Source: Peromyscus leucopus (lineage: Eukaryota > Chordata > Mammalia > Rodentia > Cricetidae). Taken from it: a stretch of DNA of 64,000 nucleotides. Numbering within the stretch: the stretch's first letter is position 1; the number at the start of each line of letters is the position of its first letter. The position numbers and the translations under genes are program-made. The notes beneath the pieces were generated by a model that had not been told where the DNA came from, ran no database searches, and saw nothing but the letters and a program-made list of their open reading frames with translations. The stretch spans positions 70,113,986 through 70,177,985 of the forward strand of contig NC_051086.1 of assembly GCF_004664715.2 (NCBI RefSeq), written 5' to 3'. This document shows, one piece after another, positions 22,756 through 32,994 of the stretch.

Positions 22756-23579
22756 GATATTAAATTCTTCATTATGTCAAGAGAAATACCGGGAAAGTTC
22801 TCTAAACGATCATTCTCTACAAAATGTCAACAAGCATCTAGGAAGAACAGAAAGATAAAAAAAAAAAAATGCCAATACACATGCACAGCGCCAATCTATG
22901 CATTATTAGATTTTTTTGATGGAGTAGAAGCAAAGCAAAAGATGGCTACGGAAAATCAAATGGAGGTCATAAGTAACTTAACACGAGACCATACACTCTT
23001 TTGGAATAGTGAAGATTTTTAAATCGACCACCCTGTCTTGCTGCCCTGTACTTCCGCGGCGGTGAAATACAAATGTTGGGGACTAGGGGTTTGGAAAGGG
23101 CAGAGAACTCCCCTTTTTTTTATGACAGCTGCAGGAAGAGGCAAGGTCCACAGCAAGAGCTTTGAGAAGGCCCCCTTCCTTTGGCAACTCTGTAACCTCA
23201 GGACACCCTCACGCCTGCACTTCATGGAGATACATTTGGAATAATGCGCTAATGGCTGGAGAGGAGAGACACCACATTGAAAGGTCCTGGAAAATCAGCT
23301 CGGTCATCAGCAGCGAAGACCTTCTTCATTTAAACCAAGGTTCTGGACACCCCGGGAGGAAGGTGCTCCGTAGAAGCCAAGGACGGCTTCCAAGTCTGGA
23401 AGGAATGGTCAGGAGTGTCTGGGTCAGTGTCCCGGGAACCAACCGTGGAGAGGTGTCCCATATAACCTGGCTCCCGCCAGGCTGACACAGCCCGTCAGCA
23501 GTGACCTGAAACACTCCTCAAGTGGAAAACAGCGTGTTCTGTATCTGCACCGCCCAAGTGTGAGAGCCACGGGAGAAGC

Positions 23580-24010
23580 CGAGCTGTGGAGAGCCTCGGC
23601 TTGCGCCCCCGAATCCCCGCTTTCGCCTACCTACCCGCTCAGACCCCGGCTTCTCCGGATCTCAGGATCCTGGAAGCGGCTCTCAGCACCGACTCTCACA
23701 CCCGCCGCTGGGCTCCAGCCAACCGGAACCCACTCGCGTCACTTCCGGTCCGGTCCCCCCGAGGAGCCCGCCTCCAAAAGAGAAATGTTCCACCTTCCTT
23801 TTGGCAACCCGAGAAGGTCCTCGCGGGATTTCAGTTCGGCTTTCTCAGTTCGGGCCCTGTGGGTGTGACAAGAGGAAGGATGACTGCGCTTTGTAGTTCC
23901 TGATCCGGAACTAGTTTTTCTGGAAACCCGGAAGAAATAGGTGGCGCGCGCGAAGCGTGTTTCTTGTTCGGGAGTGGAGAACCACCGGGCGTGAGCAAGT
24001 CCTTCAGGTA
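23580..24010. promoter_or_regulatory. Bidirectional CpG-rich promoter of VMP1 (-) and PTRH2 (+)
   Basis: This is the only strongly CpG-rich stretch in the window and it sits between the divergent VMP1 and PTRH2 genes. Visible sites are a ZNF143-like SBS motif on the minus strand (complement of 23881-23898, reading AACTACAAAGCGCAGTCA), the ETS/GABPA motif CCGGAAG at 23928-23934, its complement CTTCCGG at 23742-23748, further CCGGAA at 23905-23910, and a short CG-repeat at about 23943-23952. No TATA box is placed convincingly. ETS and ZNF143 sites are typical of bidirectional housekeeping promoters, so control of both genes from here is a family-level inference. A possible VMP1 exon-1 donor (TAG before GTAGGC, complement of about 23625-23633) is only a candidate. 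Confidence 0.8.
23935..24007 (+). other. PTRH2: PTRH2 exon 1 (untranslated), 3' end
   Basis: The donor CAG before GTAAGTCT at 24008 is a near-perfect 5' splice site just downstream of the CpG core, on the PTRH2 strand. The start is approximate because the TSS cannot be seen. Read in the frame of the coding exon, this segment has no ATG and no stop, so translation cannot begin here with a standard codon. Confidence 0.65.
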
Positions 24011-24479
24011 AGTCTTGCTTCCTTCCAGGACGATGGAGAGGAGTGTAGTTCATTCTGTCTCTGCTGGAACGTATCTTACTATCTTATCCCACAGTCTGCC
24101 CCCTGCTAGCTACTTCATAAACTGTCTTCCGCCCGGTGGCCGCTGGAGGTCTTGCTCGGTCTGCAAACCTTCCTTTGGAAGCAGAAACTAAGATGCTGGG
24201 GAGGGATAGAACCCGTATTTTAGTGTCTAGCAAAGCCTCCTCATTTAGGTAGCATTGATATGCAGTCCTAGCATGAGAAAATGGAGAGCAAGCCTCACAC
24301 TGTAAATACTCACTGTCCGTTTTCGAGTTGTTCAGCCTTGTTCCGACAGGGAAAGAATTCTAAGGATGGATTCTTAGGATGGATTCAAAAGTATTTTTAT
24401 TTATTGGTATTGTGGTGCATGCACGAAGCTAGGCAAGCGCTCTACCATGGGGCTTTTGTTAATCCCATAAATGCAGGAG

Positions 24480-24990
24480 TAAGACCACCGACCCATATCC
24501 TGGCTAAATAATTAAAGCAAGCTTTTTTTATTCGTACGCATGGGCTGTTTCTCCCTAATGGAGTGGGTCAAGAGATCAGCATTGGACATGGGGAAGACAA
24601 GGGGTTTCATAGTTCAGGAGTAGGGGTTTCCAAATGGGGGATTTGGCAGCCAAATAGGCGGGGGTTACAGAAACAGAACATAAGCATAAACAAGTTGGTC
24701 CTAACAACCTCCTGAAACAAAGGCATGGTTGCCATTTCCAGGAACAGGCAAGTACAGAACCTTTTGTAGTTAAGATTATAGGTGGGGCATAGCTCAATCC
24801 TTGAGAAACAAATTTAATCGTAGACAGAAATGAATATGGTTTGTCTTTACTGTAAGATGGCTTTCAAGCCTTAGATAGAGGCAGATTGGTTTATCACTAT
24901 ACCTCACTAAATTGCACAGTCTGGTCTTGAACTTGGGATGCTCCTCCCTTAACCACCTCCCTCAAAGATTAGAGTTAGCAAAGTTGAAAG
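24480..24990 (-). mobile_element. Possible ERV LTR, unclassified
   Basis: A non-SINE block with an A/T-rich left edge, AAATGGGGGATTTGGCAGCC and GGTTGCCATTTCCAGGAACA. It looks LTR-like, but I could not define ends or a target duplication, and orientation is a guess. Confidence 0.35.
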
Positions 24991-25127
24991 TTTTTGGTAA
25001 GAAATTAGGACACTGTAGGTAGAAATAGTGGGGATGGAGCCTACAGTAGTAAATACAACAGGACTTGGTGACCAGTGGTATTGGAACATAGGAGGGAAAG
25101 TACAGGTTTTCTTAAAAATCAAGAACA

Positions 25128-25282
25128 CAAGCCAGATGGTGGTGGTGCACGCCTTTAGTCCTAGGACTTAGGGGGCAGAGGCAGGTGGACCTCTGAGTTT
25201 GAGGCCAGTCTCCTCTACAAAGTGAGTGCCAGGACTGCCAGGGCTACACGGAGAAACCCTGTCTCAAAATAACTCAAAAAAG
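25128..25282 (+). repeat. B1 SINE
   Basis: AGCCAGATGGTGGTGGTGCA, CCTTTAGTCCTAGGACTTAG, ending CCTGTCTCAAAATAACTCAA. Confidence 0.88.
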
Positions 25283-25694
25283 ATGGAATGCTCAGTACCC
25301 TAGGTTTGATGATCAGCAAAAAAGAATTCAATCAAAACAAATAGAGTACATGAAAACTCTGTGCGGTGAAATCTAACAGAAACTGGAGGCCCACATTTGG
25401 AGCCAAAGTGGCCTGGATGTAGGGCGATTTGGGAATAAATGAGATTGCTCACCTTGATGGAGTTTAGAAAGAAAATTATGTAGGGACATGGGAAGAGGGA
25501 GGAACTCCCTTACTCTGGAGTCTGGTTGAAGTCTTTCACCTGTAGAGAAGCAAGAATGTTAACACAAAATTAACAGTTGCTTAAAGCCTATGTCCCCTCC
25601 CAGTAGTTGTCTAGGAATCTCACTTGAAACCCCATTTAAAGGCAAAGGACCATGTCCTATGCCCCTTGTACAACCCTAGTGGCTTCTGATTGGT

Positions 25695-25836
25695 TTGTTT
25701 GTTTGTTTGTGTAGCTCTGGCTGTCCTGGAACTCACTTTGTAGACAAGACTAGCCTCCAACTCACAGAGATCCACCTGACTCTGCCTCCCTAGTGCTGAG
25801 ATTAAAGGCATAGGCCACCACCACCCAGGCGGCTTC
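25695..25836 (-). repeat. B1 SINE
   Basis: GTTTGTTTGTTTGTGTAGCT to TGAGATTAAAGGCATAGGCC and CACCACCACCCAGGCGG. The GAGACAGG block is deleted. Confidence 0.88.
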
Positions 25837-26196
25837 TGTTCTCTTATTACCAGATTATAATTCCATCCAAGACACCTCCTGTCCAAAGAGAGAAAGAGGA
25901 GGAGAGTGAAGAAAAATGTTTCTTAGCAGCCACCCTTTTAAGATATAACTTGAGAACCACCAAAATGATCTATGTGGCTGAGGCTAAGACAGTTGTGATC
26001 TTCCCTTAAGGAACCCAGATCTGTGCTTGGCAATGTCTTGCCTTCTGAGACCCTTTCCTGAACACATACCCATACTTGGTCATGTCTTAGGGGGAGACAT
26101 TGGATCTGTCTTGTCTGTCTGAGTCTCTTTCTCTTCTAACCCTTGAGCTTAAAAGTATTTAATAACATCTCCCAACTGCTTATGAAATTCTCTTTC

Positions 26197-26268
26197 AGGG
26201 TTGGGGATTTAGCTCAGTGGTAGAGCCCTGAGTTCGGTCCTCAGCTCTGGAAAAAAAAAAAGAAAAAA
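26197..26268 (+). repeat. ID element (BC1-like SINE)
   Basis: GGTTGGGGATTTAGCTCAGT, then GGTAGAGCCCTGAGTTCGGTCC. It keeps the A and B boxes but lacks about 20 bp between them. It ends in an A-rich tail at 26250-26268. Confidence 0.9.
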
Positions 26269-26614
26269 GAAATTCTCTTTCTGTGTTGAAACTTCCAATC
26301 CCAGTTTTGCTTGAGTTGAGCTCTCTAAAAGATGAAAGGACTCCTGCGAGTGACAGTGTGGAGCAGCTGTGCCTCTCTTCCCTCACCACGGACAACCTGA
26401 CAGTCAAGGCCAGCTAGAAGCAGGGAGAAGTCGTTTGATTTTGAGAGCTCTCTCTTGAGGCTTTGCCACAGTGCGTGGAGCATACAGTGAGTCCTTGGAG
26501 AGTACTGATTGGTTGTTTGATCGATTTGATGATTGATCGATTGATTGGAGAGGATTGGAAAAGAGCCTGTAGATCAGTACTGTCTCAGTGTACTTCCATT
26601 CCCCCAGCTTCTTT

Positions 26615-26711
26615 GGGACAGGGTTACTTTATTGTAATTTATACCTGGCCCCAAACACATGAGGCTGTCACAAAGATGGATCAATTTGTCCGGTCTTACA
26701 TGTTTCTTCAG
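26615..26711 (+). repeat. Unclassified repeat, arm A of an inverted pair
   Basis: About 97 bp matching the reverse complement of 27095-27191 with roughly eight mismatches and one 2-bp gap. The complement carries AATAAAG. It is not a SINE I recognise. Both arms give similar translations (containing TWPQTH), but each is short and surrounded by stops. Confidence 0.75.
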
Positions 26712-27094
26712 TGATGACAGTGTCCTTTCTCCCAGTTTGATAGAGTGGTCACTAGCCACTTTCAAATTGTTGAATAAGAGAATTGTGGCTTAGCATAACC
26801 TTAGAACTGACTATGTTGCCATAAGTTAAATGTACCTACCTATATGGCACTAATGGCTACCACATTGGACAGCATAGATACAGACAGAAGAGCTGTGTAA
26901 GATTGTATAATACTATCCATATCTCCAGCAAATAGCAAGTAGTTTTGCTTAGGATACTGTAAAACTGTCAGGTAAGGTGAGCATTGGATTAAAGTTGAGT
27001 TAAATAATTCAAAGGGAAAGGCTTAAAGTTTTCAAAGTCACCAGGGGAATATTGCACAAAATTCAGTGAAACCCCAAAAGAAACAACTCTGTAA

Positions 27095-27191
27095 GAAGAA
27101 ACCTGTAAGACCAGACAAGTTGATGCATCTTTGTGATAGCCTCATGTGTGTTTGGGGCCAGGTGTGAATTACAATAAAGTAACCCTGTCCC
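27095..27191 (-). repeat. Unclassified repeat, arm B of an inverted pair
   Basis: Partner of 26615-26711 in opposite orientation, separated by 383 bp of unrelated sequence. It contains ACAATAAAGTAACCCTGTCC on the plus strand. Confidence 0.75.
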
Positions 27192-27227
27192 GAGAAACGA
27201 CAACTGTCTGGTGGCAATGACACACGT

Positions 27228-27374
27228 GTGGTTCTTTGAGACAGGGTTTCCCTGTGTACCCTGGCTGTCCTGGAACTTGCCCTATAGTTCAGACTTCCTG
27301 AACTCACAGAGATCCGCCTGCCTCTGCCTTCCAAGTGCTGGAATTAAAGGTGTGTACCAGCACTGCCCAGCAAA
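27228..27374 (-). repeat. B1 SINE
   Basis: TTTGAGACAGGGTTTCCCTG through GGAATTAAAGGTGTGTACCA and GCACTGCCCAGC. It starts about 35 bp after the arm-B repeat. Confidence 0.92.
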
Positions 27375-27505
27375 TGTCTGGTTCTTTAGCACTTTTGATA
27401 AGCGGGGGAAGAGAGGCACCAATATATGGTGATTAGGAGAAGCGGGTGATTGAGGTTGGAAGTGAAAGAAAAATATTACGCCATGGTGGGTCAAAAATTT
27501 TAGGA

Positions 27506-28079
27506 TCAAACCCAGAAAGACAGTTATGGTATGTACTCACTCATAGGTGGATTCTAGATATAAAATAAAGAACAATCAGACCACAACCCATAGAACCATG
27601 GAGGCTATATATATAGCATGGAGGTCCCTAGGACGACTGTGGCTTATAATAAATTTCAGTTTTACTCAATTATTGGAAAAAAATAGCCAAATGAATGGAA
27701 ACACATGAACTATGAACCAAAGGCTGAGGGGCCCCCAGCTGGATCAGTCCCTCTGAATAGGTGAGACAGTTGATTGGCTTGATCAGTTTGGGAGGCAGCT
27801 AGGCAGTGGGACCAAGTCCTGTGCTCATTGCATGAGTTGGCTGTTTGAAACCTGGGGCTTATGCAGGGACACTTGGCTCAGTCTGGGAGGAAGGGACTGG
27901 ACCACCCTGGACTGAGTCTACCAGGTTGATCGCAGTCCTCGGGGGAGGACTTGTCCTGGAGGAGGTGGGAATGGAGGGTAGGCTGGGGGTAAGGGGAGGG
28001 GGTGGGAGGGAGGAGAATAGGGGAACCCATGCCTGATATGTAGAACTGAATGGTATTGTAAAATAAAAAATATATATAT
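27506..28079 (+). mobile_element. 5'-truncated L1 (3' end only), with target-site duplication
   Basis: Nearly the same sequence as 7334-7900: the last codons of ORF2 and the L1 3' UTR with polypurine tract, ending TATTGTAAAATAAAAAATAT. It is flanked by an exact 10-bp duplication, AATTTTAGGA, at 27496-27505 and 28080-28089, which fixes the insertion. It is too short to encode protein. Confidence 0.95.
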
Positions 28080-28089
28080 AATTTTAGGA

Positions 28090-28750
28090 AAGGATTTTTT
28101 TTTAGGTTGAAAAATGAAAAAACAAAACAAAACTGTGGAGTAGATTATTGCATAGAGCATGGCTCAGGTTATCTGGAGCAAGAGGCCTGATAAAACACGC
28201 TTGGTGAAGCACCCTAATTAGACTGCCCAAGAAGAGGGTTTTATGGACACACTTATTTTCCTGTGCCGTTTAAGGTTGTCTGTGAGACTGATGATGAGCA
28301 ATGTCAAGCCCTGAGCTTATTGCTTTGTGAGGATGCAGAGAAGGGACAGACTGAAACACCTTTTAGAGGATTCTGATTGTGGTGACAAGAGATTAGAACA
28401 TGAGATTAATGACCTCGTGGAGGTGTAGGACATAAGTAGGAAATGTGGAAATCTGCAGTTTTCACTGGTCTCTCTTTTTCCCACTTGTCACTGGTGTATG
28501 TGTTTTTAAATGAGATTGAGCAGCTTTTTATAATGGCTGTTAGCTTTTTTAGAATTCAACCACATCTTCTCTGATTGATCTTCAATTTCTCATCTTTAAA
28601 AGTTACAGTTACAGCTTCCTTTTAATGTTCAGAACAACAATAAATATATCCACCAAAGTAACTGATTGTCCAAAGATGGATGAGCTTATTTGGGAGTGAA
28701 CATGACTTTGGAGCTATGCATACCTTTGTAAATTATATATTAAAGGATGT
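28090..28750. other. PTRH2 intron, unique sequence
   Basis: About 660 bp without a recognisable repeat or exon. Confidence 0.45.
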
Positions 28751-28915
28751 TGAGTCAGCTGTGGTTGAGGATGTCTTTAAGCCTAGCACCCAGGAAACTG
28801 AGGCACGACAATCACTGCAAGGCCTTCCAGTCCTCCTGCCTCTTCCTCCTGAGTGCTGGTCAACTTCCTGCATGCTGGAACTACAAGTGTGGGCCACCAT
28901 GCCTGGGCCAAGGAA
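28751..28915 (+). repeat. Degenerate B1-like sequence
   Basis: TTTAAGCCTAGCACCCAGGA and GAGTGCTGGTCAACTTCCTG, with an end resembling reverse B1 (TGTGGGCCACCATGCCTGGG). Mixed signals suggest two old fragments. Confidence 0.45.
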
Positions 28916-29134
28916 TGATTTTTAAAGGCTCAGTGAGGAGGGGACATGAACTGATTGGAACCCTAATCCTTGGCTACCAGGCTGAGTAACAAGTGTGATC
29001 TCAGTTCAGGCTTGGGCGGGCACTCAGTGAACAGCCGCACTGGCAGAAGTCACCTTCTGTGTGTGCATTTCATTCTGGCAGTCTTTAGTCAGTCACGAGA
29101 CCCTCTTTTTATAACCTCCTAGCTTTATTCCTTC

Positions 29135-29462
29135 TGTCGGAGTCCATCTAGGCCTCCTAGTGGCTGTACCCAGCAGGACTGCATAAGAGGATGATTATTT
29201 GATCACGGGCCTGAGTACCAGCTGTTTGGAAGGGTCTACACTTGGCTGTAACTAGCAAGGGGGAGGTCCTTTGCCCCTCCCCTTGGCAGTGTTATAAATA
29301 GCTCTTTGGAATAAAGCTCTGGGCCGGAGGATAAGGATCTAGGTCCATCCAAGGCTATCCTGTGTTTCTCTCTGTTTCTCTCCCCTCTTTATTTCTATCT
29401 AAATCTCTTATCTCTCATTCCTCAAAAGTCCCTGGGGTAAATGTGGGAGCTGGTCTCCCACA
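29135..29462 (+). mobile_element. Solo LTR of an endogenous retrovirus
   Basis: 328 bp starting TGTCGGAG and ending CTCCCACA, which are imperfect inverted termini (7 of 8). The flanks are TCCTTC on the left and TCCTTG on the right, a 6-bp duplication with one change, as expected for an ERVK-type insertion. Inside are TATAAATA at about 29293 and AATAAA at about 29310, placed as TATA box and poly(A) signal, then a CT-rich U5. No internal retroviral genes are present. Confidence 0.88.
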
Positions 29463-29504
29463 TCCTTGTTAGGCACTGACAAAAGCAATTTTATTTTATT
29501 TATT

Positions 29505-29600
29505 TATGTAATTATTGAGACAGGGTCTCTGTAGACCAACCTGGCCTCTACCTCCCAAGTGCTAGAGATAAAGGCATGCACCACCCACCGGGCTGTGAAT
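29505..29600 (-). repeat. B1 SINE fragment
   Basis: TTGAGACAGGGTCTCTGTAG to AGATAAAGGCATGCACCACC. The central part is missing. Confidence 0.82.
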
Positions 29601-29883
29601 CCATTTTAATCGACAACTTTATAGGTAAAGGTTATAGTATATTACCCATCCTGTGTAGAAGGGTTAACTTTTCTTGAGTCTGATATATGGAATATTTGCT
29701 TATTTTACAACCTAGAAATTGTGAAGATTCCTAATTCTACCTGGCAGACAGCTACCAAACATCTGTTGTACTGAACTTCTGGTCTTAGTTTCTCTGTTCC
29801 CCTATGCTTCTTTTTGGAATTTGAATGCTTGATTCATTGAAATCTGCATACACTATGTACCTTGAAAAGTGTTTGAAGAGGGA

Positions 29884-30000
29884 ACTAGGTTTGCAGGTAC
29901 ATACCTAGAATCCCAGCTACTGGGAAGGTTGAGGCAGGAGGGTCATGATCATGTCCAAGAACAGCCTAGGCAACTAACAAGATGCTGTCTCAAACAGCAG
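29884..30000 (+). repeat. B1/B4-like SINE fragment
   Basis: ACATACCTAGAATCCCAGCT, GGAAGGTTGAGGCAGGAGGG, ending AAGATGCTGTCTCAAACAGC. Diverged. Confidence 0.65.
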
Positions 30001-30062
30001 ATGCAGGGGTGAGTCTCACCAGTGGAGAGTCCTTACTAATATATATGCAGGAGGCTCTAGAG

Positions 30063-30261
30063 TGGTGGTTGTCAACCTTTGGGGGTTGGATGACCCTTTC
30101 ACAGGGGTTGCATATCAGATATTTACATTATGATTCATAACACTAGGAAATTTGCAGTAATGAAGTAGAAATGAAATAATTTTATGGTGCATGTGGGGGC
30201 TCACCATAACATGAGGAACTGTATTAAAGGGTCAGAGCATTAGGAAGGTTGAGGACCATTG
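30063..30261 (+). mobile_element. Non-autonomous hAT DNA transposon (URR1/MER-like)
   Basis: 199 bp bounded by inverted termini TGGTGGTTGTCAACCT and AGGTTGAGGACCATTG. Internal landmarks are GGATGACCCTTTCACAGGGG and ATTATGATTCATAACACTAG. The flanks are CTCTAGAG (30055-30062) and CTGTAGAG (30262-30269), an 8-bp duplication with one mismatch, as expected for hAT. No transposase is encoded. The sequence resembles the rodent URR1 family from memory. Confidence 0.9.
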
Positions 30262-30279
30262 CTGTAGAGTTTACCTTAG

Positions 30280-30360
30280 CATTGCAGAAAAAGGAAGGAA
30301 GAAGTAAAGGAAGGAAGGAAGGGAAGAAAGAAGGAAAGAAAAGAAAAAAGAAAGAAAAGG
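30280..30360. repeat. (GGAA/GAAA)n purine tract
   Basis: Imperfect GGAAGGAA and GAAAGAAA repeats on the plus strand, directly between the hAT element and a B2. Confidence 0.92.
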
Positions 30361-30535
30361 GGATCCCTGAACTGCCTCAATAGGTAAAGGTGCTTGCCCC
30401 CAAGCCTGGCAGCCTAATTCAATTCTTGGGACCCACATAGTAGTAGATGAGAACACATTCCAAAGGAAAAGTGTCCTCTGACCTCCACACATTCTTGTCT
30501 GTGTGTGCACCCCTGCTACACACACAAGTCACCAG
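30361..30535 (+). repeat. B2-type SINE (diverged)
   Basis: CTGCCTCAATAGGTAAAGGT, CCTAATTCAATTCTTGGGAC and GTGTCCTCTGACCTCCACAC. Confidence 0.8.
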
Positions 30536-30796
30536 TTCCAAACATTCCCTTGCCAGCTCCTTTTAATCTTAGTGTCCTTTTTTTAATCCATCATTGACAC
30601 TTGTTAGTCCTAGACTTGGGATGAATCCTGCTTGAGAAATCTGTACAGTTGCATGGACTAGTACTCATTCAGGAAATGAGTTCCAGACATAAATATTTCA
30701 CAGTTCTGTTACACATGCTCTTCATTCACCTTAATAGCTATTACAAACTTCCTATGATTTCATATCTGATGTTTCATTTTCATTAAGAAAATAAGA

Positions 30797-30952
30797 GGCA
30801 GCCGGGCAGTGGTGGAGCGTACCTTTAATCCCAGCACTTGGGAGGCAGAGGCAGGCGGATCTCTGTGAATTCAAAGCCAGCCTGGTTCTAGGACAGCCAG
30901 AGCTGTTACACAGAGAAACCCTGTTTGGAAAAACCAAAAAGAGAGAGAGAAA
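30797..30952 (+). repeat. B1 SINE
   Basis: GCCGGGCAGTGGTGGAGCGT, CCTTTAATCCCAGCACTTGG, ending ACCCTGTTTGGAAAAACCAA. Confidence 0.93.
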
Positions 30953-31524
30953 CGGACATCACTTTTAATTTCTGCTTCAATCATTGTAGACTTACATTCT
31001 GGCTACATTGTGTGTATTCTCTTTATATACATATTTCTATCTCTGATTTTCCTAGCTAACCTAATAGAGAAGTCAGGCTTTTATCTAATCTTTCATTTAT
31101 TTCAACCCTCTGAAGGGTCCATGTCTCTAACCAAGTCTAATTGAGACAAACATGGTTTGATACTTTCTCTTTTTCAGGGTTAGCTTGGTGCATTGTTACT
31201 ATCTTTCTTAGAACTCCAGCACCACTATCCCTGTATGGCTGCATCCCTGAAAAACTACTCATGCTTTAAATAATCCTACATTTGGAGCAGAGTCTTTGTA
31301 GTATAAAATGATCTCTCATTTTGACAGCTAATGCTGACAACATCATGTAATCATGAATAATCAAAGCATGCATACTGACTCTTACACACTTGTAATTACT
31401 AATTCACTGGACCATCTAAAGTTTCTACTATAAACTTTGACCTGCTTTTGAACTACATAGTTCATGTGCCCACCTGATCTATAAATGAGCTTTATGATAT
31501 GTATCTCTTTAGTGACTAAGAACT

Positions 31525-31870
31525 GTAATTGAGGATTTGGTAGAGTATAGCATACATGAAATGCTGGGTTTGATCCCTAGCACCACATAAAACCATTCAT
31601 GGTGGCATGTTCCTGTAATCCCAACACTTGGGAAATAGAGGCAGGAAGACAAGAAATTTGGTCAGCCTTGGCTTCCGGGGGAGTTCAAAGCTAGCCTGGG
31701 CTATGTAAGACCCTCTTTCAAAAACCAAACCAACGAAACAACTGTAACTGAAGGAAGCCAGTTGTGGTGGGACATGCCTGTAGTCTCAGCACTGCTGAGG
31801 CAGGTGGATTAGAAGTATGAAGCCAGCCTGGATTACATACTAAGATCCTGTTTCAAAGAAAAAAAGTCCT
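31525..31870 (+). repeat. B4/ID-like head and two diverged B1-type SINEs
   Basis: 31532-31595 has an ID-like body ending GTTTGATCCCTAGCACCACA. 31596-31735 has B1-like CCTGTAATCCCAACACTTGG. 31756-31868 has another with CCTGTAGTCTCAGCACTGCT. All three are in plus orientation and old. Confidence 0.7.
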
Positions 31871-31989
31871 GTACTTAGTCTGTCATTGTTTAACTAAAAT
31901 AGTCTTCATACCGATTCCCATAGGAATATTATCTAGAGGAGGTTTAAAGTTATACCCAATACACTTGATTGTCAATAAGTTTTAGTTGT

Positions 31990-32185
31990 CTTGGCAGCCT
32001 GGTGTTAGACTTGTGATCCCAACTCCTTAGGAAGAAGTAGAAAAATCATAGGTTCAAAGCTAACCTGGACAACTTAGACCTTGTTTCAAAATAAGAGGTA
32101 AAAAGAAGGCTGGGCATACAACGTGGTGTTAGAATACTTGGCTAGCCTGTGTGAGGTCCTGGATCAGTCCCTATTGCCTCCAAAA
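31990..32185 (+). repeat. Diverged B1-like and ID-like fragments
   Basis: TTGTGATCCCAACTCCTTAG to ACCTTGTTTCAAAATAAGAG, followed by GGCTGGGCATACAACGTGGT and TGAGGTCCTGGATCAGTCCC. Confidence 0.5.
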
Positions 32186-32345
32186 AATTTACTTCCTTCT
32201 GTAATTAATGTAAGTGTCTAATTACCTGGTGGCCCCTGTGCTGGGCAGAAGCTCCTCAACTTGCTGGAATCCCATCTTTACTCTTGCTTGTTCTAGAAAT
32301 AGACAAGTGATGGTTGGCATGAGTTTGGGGATATATTAGCACCAC

Positions 32346-32510
32346 TACATGCCAGCTGTGGTGGCTCACATCTGTGCTCCCAGCAGTGAGAGGCTGAGGT
32401 AAAAGATAGATAGACACAAATGTGAGGTCACCCTGACTACAGAGTGAGACCCTGTCAACAACAGCAAATAATCAAAGAACAAAGAAAGAAAGAAAAAAAA
32501 AAACACAGAA
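32346..32510 (+). repeat. B1/B4-like SINE with A-rich tail
   Basis: CATGCCAGCTGTGGTGGCTC, GCTCCCAGCAGTGAGAGGCT, and an AAAGAAAGAAAG tail. Confidence 0.7.
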
Positions 32511-32532
32511 TGGTACATTTTAAAAGTGAATG

Positions 32533-32698
32533 TGCCGGGCAGTGGTGGCGCACGCCTTTAATCCCAGGACTCAGGAGGCAGAGCCAGGCGGATCTCTGTG
32601 AGTTCGAGGCCAGCCTGGTCTACAGAGCGAGAACCAGGACAGGCACCAAAACTACACAGAGAAACCCTGTCTCAAAAAACCAAAAAAAAAAAAAAAAA
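32533..32698 (+). repeat. B1 SINE (young)
   Basis: GCCGGGCAGTGGTGGCGCAC, almost consensus, including GCACCAAAACTACACAGAGA and an A-tail of 16 at about 32682-32697. Confidence 0.95.
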
Positions 32699-32721
32699 GT
32701 GTGAATGTTATGGTACGTGAA

Positions 32722-32891
32722 TCTTTTTGGGGGTGGGGATCAAGATAGGGTTTTTCTGCGTAACCCTGGCTGTCCTGGAACTCTGTAGACCAGACTGGCC
32801 TCAAATTCACAAAGATCCACCTGCCTCTGCCTCCACCTCCCAAGTGCTGGGATTAAAGGCTGCACCACCACCACCACCACCACCACCACCT
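32722..32891 (-). repeat. B1 SINE with (CCA)n tract
   Basis: Reverse B1 (AGATAGGGTTTTTCTGCGTA to GGGATTAAAGGCTGCACCAC). Its CCACCACC end has expanded to a run of about 28 bases at 32862-32890. Confidence 0.93.
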
Positions 32892-32994
32892 AGCTTGTGA
32901 ATTTTATCTTAAATAATTGATACTGCTATACTGTCTTCAATTGAAAATCTTTGGTACTTTAAAATCAATCTGTGATACTTAGTAGAAAGGAAAA

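Larger units (their letters stand above)
3182..23580 (-). other. VMP1: VMP1 intron 1
   Basis: About 20 kb between the start-codon exon and the promoter. It contains L1, LTR and many SINE insertions, listed separately. No further VMP1 exon was recognised. The 5' boundary is approximate because I could not fix the exon-1 donor. Confidence 0.7.

Noticed and set aside
23560..24053. Overlapping open frames of about 100 residues in the promoter
   Set aside because: Expected in GC-rich DNA with few stop codons; no homology recognised and they overlap on both strands.
26197..26268. Possible tRNA gene
   Set aside because: A and B box-like motifs belong to an ID SINE with a deletion and an A-tail; no cloverleaf can be completed.
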